In this document: positions 31,560 to 41,400 of the stretch, piece by piece
Layout of the letters: every line of letters starts with the position of its first letter
How positions within the stretch are numbered: position 1 is the stretch's first letter
Assembly: GCA_009760885.1 (NCBI GenBank)
Contig: CM019701.1
Coordinates: 40,142,960-40,206,959, forward strand
DNA length: 64,000 bases
Reading direction: 5' to 3'
From: Achatina immaculata
Lineage: Eukaryota; Mollusca; Gastropoda; Stylommatophora; Achatinidae
Notes under the pieces: generated by a model
What the model saw: only the letters and a program-made list of their open reading frames with translations
Database searches by the model: none
Told to the model about the DNA's origin: nothing
Position numbers and translations under genes: made by a program

Positions 31560-31760
31560 AATCTGGCCGGAGGCACCCCAGTCACCCAGCTGTAGAAATG
31601 GGTACCCGACTTCTTCTGGAGTTGGGGAAGGAAAGGCGGCCAGGCGTGATACTGACCTTATCACCCTCTAGTGTGCTGACGGGTCAAGGAAAATATGGGC
31701 ACTAACACCATATCCCTATGTGCCTCTAAGGCATGACAGGATTACCTTTACTTTTTTTAC
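31560..31760 (+). mobile_element. SINE-B, truncated in the B box, with 15-bp TSD
   Basis: CTATGTTTTATACTG occurs at 31545-31559 and 31761-31775. The insert begins AATCTGGCCGGAGGCACCCC, that is, within the B box of the SINE-B head, then follows the family to the TTTACC-type tail. It has therefore lost its internal promoter. Confidence 0.92.
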
Positions 31761-31770
31761 CTATGTTTTA

Positions 31771-31925
31771 TACTGCTAACACAAGAAACAATACCAAATA
31801 ATCCCGACAGTTACACTGGGAGACTGGCTGCTAGCACAAGAAACAATACCAAATAATCCCGACAGTTACACTGGGAGACTGGCTGCTAGCACAAGAAACA
31901 ATACCTGATAATCCAGACAGTTACA
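31771..31925. repeat. 55-bp tandem repeat x 2.6
   Basis: Units contain GCTAACACAAGAAACAATAC, AATAATCCCGACAGTTACAC and TGGGAGACTGG. Confidence 0.92.
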
Positions 31926-32059
31926 ATGGAATAACAACCAAACATTAACAAAATATGCAAGCACCATGTTTTCTGCTCTTCAAGATACAATTCTTGTCTG
32001 GGCAAAGAAGTTTGGAGAAAAATGACATCACTAAATTCTGTGAACCTTTTCTGATATAC

Positions 32060-32205
32060 TTGACAGGAAATAAACAAAAGACTATTGCTGTTGACAGGAA
32101 ATAAACAAAAGACTTTTTGTTGACAGGAAATAAACAAAAGACTGTTTTTGTTGACAGGAAATAAACAAAAGACTGTTTCTGTTGACAGGAAATAAACAAA
32201 AGACT
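32060..32205. repeat. 31-bp tandem repeat x 5
   Basis: Units read TTGACAGGAAATAAACAAAA then GACTGTTTTTG, with one shorter unit. Confidence 0.93.
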
Positions 32206-32725
32206 ACAAGTTCACTAACTCAACCTTCTACAGATTCTTTATGTTTAAAAATACAACTATTTTCAACTGGGGGGAAAAAAATATAACCTTTAGCAATTTA
32301 TTCACTTAATATTCTATCTTCTTGATTCTTAATAAACTTGATGATTACATCAAATATGAAATAGTTCATTAAGGTTTGAATGAAGCTGCAATATAATTAA
32401 AAATTTACTCAAGTTAAAAGGGTCACTTTTTAATTAAAAAAAAAAAATTAAAAGTAAAAATATCAGGACCTAGAAGGACTACTTTTATAAGAAAAAGTTT
32501 TTCAATGGCACCAAAAAACACACAAAAAAAAAAAAAATACACACAAGCAGGTTGTGTAAATGGACATGAAGATCAACAGTACAAAGGCAAGTATAACTGA
32601 CAAATGGTAAGGCCATTTTTGTTGACAAACAAAAGTAAAAATGTCAACCCAGACAGCCAAACACAACCACAATCTGACTTTAGTTATATATATCTTTTGT
32701 GTTGACCTCTCTCTGTGCTAGATAA
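32206..32725. other. No gene recognised
   Basis: AT-rich with several A runs. No shared repeat. Confidence 0.5.
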
Positions 32726-33035
32726 TGTCCAGTTTGGTAGTCAGTGATGCACCAGCTTACAAGCTAGCATCAGGGTTCATGAACTATAGCTGACCAAGAC
32801 CCTCCCTCACTCTCCAGTTTCTAGCCTGGGTAACAGAACAGGGGTCACCACAGTCCCCAGGGCAGTAGAGTCTGCTTTTCAGCTCCACCCACGGACTTAA
32901 AAAAACAGCTCCCATAACCTGCTCCCAACCTGACATGATGCTGTGCCTCAACTTCTTCATTGCAACTGCTGCAAAGAACTGCACCTCACAATCCCAGAGA
33001 GAGACAGAAGAAGAAGAAGAAGAGAAAGATCTGTT
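32726..33035 (+). repeat. Rep-H dispersed repeat, copy 3
   Basis: Same family as 43190-43475 and, reversed, 13440, 51520 and 55455. Recognisable blocks are AACTATAGCTGACCAAGACC, CCAGGGCAGTAGAGTCTGCT and GATGCTGTGCCTCAACTTCT, then a GAAGAAGAAGAAGAGAAAG tail at 33007-33027. The tail gives the orientation. Confidence 0.75.
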
Positions 33036-33261
33036 TCTGAACACTATCTTTCAAAAACATTAAGTACATAAGCTCTACTGTCATCTTTAAGGACAGCACT
33101 GAAGTGGGTGGACTTTGGCTGATAAAATTAACTAAAACATCATATTCTGAGCACCCTCTGTCTCATGGCCGATTCTACTACCAGAGATGGACTGAACTGC
33201 TATATTGGTTAAGTAATGAAGATATTCAATCTCAAAATAAAATTTAAAAAATTAAACATTC

Positions 33262-33490
33262 TCCCTGGATTTTTTTTTTTTCTGGTACCACCCACCAAAA
33301 AAGGCCCCAAGGTATACCCAGACTCTAAAACTGGCTACCAGATAAATCTGGGAAGGTAAATGCGGCCAAGTGTGATAATGACAACATCACACTTTCATGT
33401 GCCATTGATCTTGGAAACAAGGGGCCTAACACCATACCCCCCCCCAGCATGCTTTAATAACAGAAATGGGGATTTTACCTTGACCTTACC
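33262..33490 (+). mobile_element. SINE-C, lacking the tRNA-like head
   Basis: Starts at the T run and CTGGTACCACCCACCA, then AAAGGCCCCAAGG, CCAGATAAATCTGGGAAGGT, CACACTTTCATGTGCC, CCTAACACCATACCCC and TTTTACC. Confidence 0.82.
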
Positions 33491-33922
33491 TGGACTGCCC
33501 AACATTGGGATTTTGTACTCACTGCAAACTTCTAAAACAGCACACGTGCGTGTACAAAACAAAGTAATATAACAATGTGCCATATCGAAAACAATACTGT
33601 ATGGAAAACTAATATCAGAGAGAAACTATACAGGAAAGTGCTCTAAGCACAGGTATGGTAAACAGCTTCTATTACACAAAAAAGAGGGTTGTTGAGGAGA
33701 CAACCGGTCCATGACATCAATGACGCTCTAAATACCATTTACATAATGGACAAAATGACTTTAACAAACAGTTTATAAACCTAGATACCATTTACATAAT
33801 GGATAAAATGTTTTTAATAAACAGTTTATAAACTTGGCTGCACCTGTGTTATATAAAAGTAATTTAAATTTTCTGTATTCTGATACATAGAAAACATAAA
33901 CATTTATGTACAGGAAATGTAA
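33491..33922. other. No gene; 54-bp duplication at 33732-33838
   Basis: Two adjacent units share TACCATTTACATAATGGA and ACAGTTTATAAAC. Nothing else is recognised. Confidence 0.6.
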
Positions 33923-33932
33923 CTTTGTTACT

Positions 33933-34089
33933 CAGTCAGTCAGTCATTTGTATGTTCCTTACAGAACTTTTCCTCCCTAACAGCTCTCCTGTAGACCTCT
34001 CGGTTGTAAGCAGGATGCCCTGCTGCTGATGCGTCCATTTGCAGATCATCAACAATGTCTTACAGCCATCTTCACCTTGGTCTTCCTCT
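33933..34089 (-). mobile_element. LINE-B, short 3' fragment with 10-bp TSD
   Basis: CTTTGTTACT occurs at 33923-33932 and 34090-34099. The insert carries the CAGTCAGTCAGT tail, then the LINE-B 3' end up to a CTTCACCTTGGTCTTCCT stretch. It shows the TGAC-type tail is a genuine terminus. Confidence 0.88.
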
Positions 34090-34253
34090 CTTTGTTACTA
34101 TGTGCATAAAAATGTAACTGTTATTATGTACAGAAAATGTCAGTGATCCCTTATCCTTTTCCAAATATGCATGATGGGCTTCGGTTATGAGGTCACCCTG
34201 CATTAATTAAAACACACCCGTTTCCTGTTTCACTTCTTTGTACAGCATAGTCT

Positions 34254-34868
34254 CATCTTCACTACAGTATCACTCACTACAATGTTCAGTAAGTCACTCA
34301 TCTTCACTATAGTATCATTCATTACAGTGTTCAGTAAGTCACTCATCTTCACTATAGTATCATTCATTACAGTGTTCAGTAAGTCACTCATCTTCACTAT
34401 AGTATCATTCATTACGGTGTTCAGTAAGTCACTCATCTTCACTACAGTATCATTCATTACAGTGTTCAGTAAGTCACTCATCTTCACTACAGTGTTCAGT
34501 AAGTCACTCATCTTCATTACAGTATCATTCATTACAGTGTTCAGTAAGTCACTCATCTTCACTACAGTATCACTCACTACAGTGTTCAGTAAGTCACTCA
34601 TCTTCACTACAGTATCATTCATTACAGTGTTCAGCAAGTCACTTTTCTTCACTACAGTATCATTCATTACAGTGTTCAGTAAGTCACTCATCTTCACTAC
34701 AGTATCACTCACTACAGTGTTCAGTAAGTCACTCATCTTCACTACAGTATCATTCATTACAGTGTTCAGCAAGTCACTTTTCTTCACTACAGTATCAGCA
34801 AGCCACTTTTCTTCATTACAGTGTTCAGTAAGTCACTCATCTTCACTACAGCATTCAGTAAGTCAACC
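34254..34868. repeat. Minisatellite, 45 bp x about 13
   Basis: Units read CTTCACTACAGTATCATTCA then TTACAGTGTTCAGTAAGTCA then CTCAT. Some units are shortened to 24-25 bases. The period is a multiple of three, so both strands carry long pseudo-frames. It lies downstream of the tetraspan gene. Confidence 0.95.
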
Positions 34869-34870
34869 CT

Positions 34871-35230
34871 GTCTAGGCATGTCTCCGTGACCTAATGTTG
34901 GTAAATCAATCTTCCTCCTGGATGCACCCTCAAAATAACAGGTACATTCATCCATCTCATGGTATTCCTCACTGAACTAATTAGTTCACCCATCCTGCTT
35001 TTCACAGCCCTCACCAAACTTCATTAATTAGTTCATCAATCCATCTCCAAGTATTCCTCACTGAACTAATTTATTGTTCAGTGTCCTGCTAATCCTCACT
35101 GAAATAATATATATATATATATATTAACCTTACTCTCAGTGTTCTTCACTGAAATAACCAAGCATTAATCCCTCTTTTAGTATTCTCCATTCCTGTAAAC
35201 AGTTCTCAAACCATCTTAGTTATTTATTAC
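34871..35230. other. 3' flank of tetraspan gene; candidate poly(A) signals
   Basis: On the minus strand AATAAA occurs within a few bases of the stop codon (about 35222-35227) and again near 35071-35076. Either could end the transcript. A degenerate repeat containing CCTCACTGAACTAAT and a TA run at 35109-35124 fill the rest. Confidence 0.4.
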
Positions 35231-35466
35231 TCAGTACTTCAAATCCCCTCTTGTGTAGACTTTTGCTCTGGCATCTCGAAACTTGTAATATTTCAACCGC
35301 ATGAAGTCCACAAAGTGGCAGGTGCCAGCGAAGAAACATACCACTGGCACCAGTGCACATACAGCATATGAATATGACAGGTGGTTTGACTCTGGCTGAG
35401 GGATCCACGAGGTGTCTTTTGAAGCCATCACACCAAACACAAAAATGGCTTGAGCTGTCAGGAAGC
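35231..35466 (-). CDS. Tetraspan gene, coding exon 3 (last)
   Basis: The acceptor is CCGCTGCAG. It encodes the rest of TM3 (FLTAQAIFVFGVM), an extracellular loop (SWIPQPESNHLSYSY), TM4 (AVCALVPVVCFFAGTCHFV) and a basic cytoplasmic tail ending GDLKY, then TGA at 35233-35231. Confidence 0.85.
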
Positions 35467-38400
35467 CTGCAGCGGAAAGATGACAAACACGGCATTAGAC
35501 AGTGAAAATAACCAGCACAAGAACTCATAAAAACAAAAAGCGCTGTTCATTAACAGAAAGTAAATTCCTGCTACTGTTGGAAGGATCACCTTGTATATAC
35601 AACAACACCTGTGTTCCTGGCGGATCATATTTTCCAGTGAATTCATTCAGTCAGTCTGTGAATTTGTGAAGGTGGCTTGCCATACTTCCAAGAACAAATT
35701 TTATATAATAATAGGTTACAAAACCTGTGACAGCACAGGATATTAACCAGGTGTGAGTCTGCAGACCTGGCGACAATGTTATATTTGATGCTGCTATCAT
35801 CCTTCCAAAGGACATGTTAAATTCAGATTAATACATCAGATAATGAAATGTAGCTTCGTATCAACAAAATGTAGCTTTGTATCAATGAAATGTAGCTTTG
35901 TATCAATGAAATGTAGCTTTGTATCAACGAAATGTAGCTTTGTATTAACAAAATGTAGCTATGTATCAACCCCTGCACTCTAGACAACTTCATAGGAGCT
36001 CCCATGGAAGGGTAGTCTCTGGATAGTGGACAAATTCTATAGCATTAACAATAATCATTACTGACTAGAAGAAGGGGCATCACTTCAATCTGATAAATCA
36101 GTGGTTCCCAACTTGTCTTCCACAGAACCTGCCATGGGGGTCTGCAAACAAAAACTCGAGCTCCTTTTTTTTTTTTTTTCAATTTTCACTGTGAAATGTT
36201 TAACGACTGATGTTTCAGTGAATCCTACGTGGAGGAAAGAACTTTTTTTTTCATGTTTAAAAATAGGAAATACTGAACCAGATGTGGAAGTGATTGTTTA
36301 AAATAAAAAGAGGCATAGTTTCTATCACCATATTTAGGTTGGTTATCTGTCACACATTTCGTATTGTGTTCATTTGTCAGAACAAACAGGAATGTTATCT
36401 TTTTTTTTCTTATCTAAATTATTGTCATTTTGAAAATTCACAAAATTTGTACCATTTTTTTTTAAGTGTAAAGTAGCGTTTTCTAATTAAAGGTTGCCCA
36501 TATTTTCTGAAAACGCTCTTTTGCATTTAAAGCACATAGCTACCAAACAAATATGAAACTTTCTTAAAGTGGGGGGGGGGGTCCGTGGCCTGGATTTTGA
36601 GACAGCTGGGGTTCCACAGACTTTTGTTTATTGGGAACCACTGCAGCCTCTTGAAGTCAGTCATAAAGAAAAACTAATGATCCACAAGCAAAAGCTAATA
36701 CGCCTGACAACCCACCCTGTGAACAAAAGAATTGAATCCACAAAAAAAAACAGATTGAAAAAAACCAGCTTCAACCATCTGACAACACAACTCCAACAAC
36801 ACTATAAAGACCTCCTTCCCACATCTCATGAAGAAATTGAATCGCTCCAAATTGTGGAGGAGCACAGTCACAGTGAAAAGATAACAGTCCTCACAGAGGT
36901 ACCAGGCATACACAAAAGGACTACCTAACAAAACTTCAGATGAAGACACTGATCCAGGAGCTGATTGACATCAAATACAACCCAGATGAATGGACACATG
37001 TGTACATAGATGGGTCTGCAGAAAAACCAGTAAAAAATGGAGGTGGGAGTGTTTACATAAGATACACAGATGGGAAAAGTGAAAATGACCTTTGTGAAGG
37101 GAAAGATTTCCTCCACCTACAGGACAGAAACAATAGCCCTCCTTGAAGCTCTCAGAACACTTAAAACAGAAAAGCAGCACCCATCACACAAAATGGCCTT
37201 CTTCACAGACAGCAGGGGACTTCTGGAATCTCTAAAAACAACAAAGAACCCACAGGCAAACATACAGGAAATCACAACAGAACTGAAGCACCTTACACTG
37301 TCAACAACCGTGGCCCTACAACGGGTACTATCCCACTGTGGAATAGCTGGCAATGAAATAGCTGACAGCCTATCCAAAGCTGGCAGCAATCAAGATCAAA
37401 CCAATCATCCAGTAAACTACCAAGAGGCGAAAACTATAATTCACAACCAGTGCAGATCTGAATGGAAAAAGCAAATGAAAAGCAACAGTTGAAATACAAC
37501 TGAAATGCAATCAGATCCAATACACTAACTACAAAGACATCAGCAAACCATTATCTTCTAAGGACAGGCCACAGCATACTAATGAGCCACCTACAATGAC
37601 TTAAAATGTCTCACATAGATAAGTGTCCATGTGGCAGGAGTCCAGACTCCAGAACATATCCTTCAAGAGTGCCCAAATCAAGCAGACCTGAGGCATGAGA
37701 CATAGCCAGAGGACACATGCTTGGGGCAAAAGTTTTTGGGCTTCTATCAAGATCTGGAGAGGACTGCAAGCTTCACCATGTTGACAGGGATCAGGATCTG
37801 ATGTGACCAACAACCTCAAACGCAGAAGAAGAAGAAGAAGAAGAAGGGAACATAACAAGGACAGAGTGGACAAAGTAAAAAATTTTTTTAAATGAATCAA
37901 TTTAATTTGCAAGCAAGTTGGCACATTTAAACACCTGTTTTATTCAAATAAAAATATAAAGGTAAAAGGTAAAATCCCCCTTTATATGCCATTAAGACAT
38001 ATTGGGAATACAATGTTAGGCCTGTATTTCCAAGACTGTCGGCACATGAAAGTCTGATGTGGTCAGTATCACACCTGGCCACATTTACCTTCCCAGATTT
38101 CTCTACTACCCATTTCTAGAGGCTGGGTGGACCCTAGAGACTATATGATGTGCACTAGAAAACATCCCACTGCTGGGATTTGAACCTGGTTCCACCAAGT
38201 GCTAAACCACTTAGATAAACAGGCCACCCAAAATGGAGAAAAAAAAAAAAGACAAAAGAAATAAAAAAGAGATTGAAGATGCTAACATTCCAGTTCTCAT
38301 TCATCTTAGTTAGATTAACATCAACACTTGTGAATTATTTAACTTAAGTTTAATATCTCATTATCAAAACTTTACCCATGAGTTAGAACATTATTAAAAC

Positions 38401-41400
38401 TTCTACCCAATCCATGAGACAATCAGTCACTTACCAGTTACAAAATTCAATATGCTGGAAACAAGAAGAAATAGATGTTCAGAATGTGCACTGCATACTC
38501 TTACGTAGTACAGGATGTTCAGTATCATGGCCACTGGTTGCAACAGAAGTCCAAGAGTCACGAAGAGCACCACAACAATGAACCAGGCTGTAAGAAAAGA
38601 AATACAACACAAAATGTTAAGCTAGTGCTGGTCAAACTAACTAAAATGATATAAAATAACATTTTTTTTTTTTATTTTACTAAAGGGCCATAGATTGAAA
38701 ACCATATTTGCAGATACTTCAGAAAAAGCTTGTTCTTATGTCTTAATCCTTCCTGCACCATTAACTAGGTTTTTGATAATGTAAACTGGTTGAGGTAACT
38801 GATAACCTCCAAAAGTTTCATTTGTTTCTCTTTTTCTAACCAGTAACATATCAGTAATTGCCGGTTAATGCAGTCATCTGATACTGCACATAAGCTGATG
38901 GTCTGCAAACTTGTATGTAGTTAGAAAAGTGGTCTTTGGGGTGTCTTGGATGTAAAAGGTTGGGAATCACTGCCCTATATGATGTCTTCATGTCACAATG
39001 TGAAGTACCAATGTATGGACATGCATTCATTAAACCATGCACATGAAGATTATTAAAACAAAAAATAAACCCAGGATTTATTCTTGCTGTACAGTGAAAG
39101 TTTCATGAGAGGTCATAATATTGATAAACTAAGAGATTTAGACAATGCCCTTCTGATAGAAAGTGAAGGCTGTTTGCAGAAACTTCATTCATTCATTTGC
39201 ATGTCCCTTGCAGAACTTTGCCTCCCTAACAGCACTCCTGTAGGCCTCTCGGTTGTGAGCAAGATGGCCTGCTGCTGCATCCATATGCAGATCGTCAACG
39301 ATATCTTGCAGCCATCTTCGTTTTGGTCTTCCTCTTTTTCTTTTTCCCATTATGCATCCTTCCAATATGGTCTTCTCTAAATTATCATGACGTTTAATGT
39401 GTCCAAAATATTTAAGTTTTCTCTCTTTAATCCTCTTTACTAGCCAGCCTTCTTCAATATTAAGCTCTTGTAGTATAGATATATTTGTTCTTTTTTGTGT
39501 CCACGATATTTGGAGAACTCTTCTGTAGCATTTACATTCAAAGGCATTTATGTGTTTCTCAGCTGTTTTGTTAAGTGTCCATGTCTCACAGGCGATGGGA
39601 AAGATGCATGCCCTTAAAAATCTTATTTTTGTGGTTCTGTCTGTTCCCCTCCACAGATTCTTCATTTATTTTACTTTCTGAAGAGCGATAGGTGTCCTCC
39701 TTTTGCAGAAACTAGAGAATATTATTATCAAAGACAGCAATAAAATAAGATTAGAGCTAAACAGCAACAAGACAAGAAACAGTGGTAATATCAAATACAG
39801 TAAATACACCAACATGACAGAAACAGTGGTAATATCAAACATAATACGGTAAATATACCAACATGACAGAAACAGTGGTAATATCAAATACGGTAAATAC
39901 ACCAACATGACAGAAACAGTGGTAATATCAACATAATAAAATATACCAACATGACAGAAACAGTGGTAATATCAAACATAATAAAATATATCAACATGAC
40001 AGAAACAGTGGTAATATCAAATACAGTAAATACACCAACATGACAGAAACAGTGGTAATATCAACATAATAAAATATATCAACATGACAGAAACAGTGGT
40101 AATATCAAACAGAGTAAATGTACCAAAGAGAAATATTCTTTCAAATGGAATGACACCACAATTCATCATCATCATCATCAGGTGCCATGCCGACTGACAT
40201 TGGCTGTTATGCTTCTCCAGAGTACCCGATCCTTCATGCAGGCCATCAGCTCAGTTGGTGATCTCCTCTCACACCATCCTGTTAGACTGTCCAGTATCAT
40301 TTCTCTTGGTCTTCATTTTGATCTTCTTCCCTCTATTTTTCCTGTTGTTATAATATTTTCAATGCCCCCTCTTCTCATTGCATGTCCTATGAAAGTACAT
40401 TGTCTCTCTCTTATTTTTTGTTATGAGATTTTTTTGTCTCTCCAGCTCTTCTCATATATTCTTCATTAGTTATTTTTGCTGTCCAGGGAATTCACAACAT
40501 TCTTCTAATAAACCACTTTTCTGCTGCTTCCAATGATTCTTGTGCAGACTTGCCTATTGTTCATGATTCACTTCCATATAACAAGTTAGGTTCAATAAAG
40601 CATTTTAGGACACTACAATTAAAAAAAAAAATCACTTATCTTTCAACACCAATACTAGTTGGATGCAGGTGGGCATATAAGAAATCAAATCAATACAGAT
40701 AAAGCAAAAGGAATCTGTTATAACATGAAGAAAATACTAACATACAAAATGCTAATTTTGAGGAAAAGAGTACAACATTGATATACAAAACCAATATTGC
40801 TGCAAGGCTGTGAAACCTGGATAACTACAAAAAAAAAACAAAAAAAAAAAAATGAAAAAAAATTGGATGCAACAGAGAAGCGGTTTTGAGAAAAATGCAA
40901 CAAATACCATGGAAAGACAGAAAAACAAATGGAGAGGTCCTCACAGAAGTTTCATAACAACAAAATTTAGTTAAAAAGATAAGTAAAAGAAAGTTGAAGT
41001 TTCTTAAACATGTGATGCAGGGACTGAAGTTGGATAACCCAACAATGGCTGGAAAATTCAAGGGAAAAAGAAGGAAAAGAGGAAGGCCAAGAAAGAAAAA
41101 AATAAAAATAATCTCAGTGGACTGACCAAATGGTATGGAAAAAGAAAAGCATTTGAACTGATCAGAAACACCAAGGACCACACAAAATGGAAAAGCATGA
41201 TCCCCAGCGCTAGCCAGCACAAATGTAAAGTAATGTAAAACCCAGGGGGGAAAAAAAGCATAACCCAATGTAATTTAAAACGTATTTACATTTATCTACG
41301 GAAGCGCTGGGAAAGGTAACACACACAACAAATGAGGAAGTGAGATAATACAACCACATACATTGTTCTAAAGCACCATCAACATCTCTTTTTTAAAAAG

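Noticed and set aside
34230..34890. Frames of 185 and 202 codons with 15-residue repeats on both strands
   Set aside because: Artefact of the 45-bp minisatellite, open on both strands at once.
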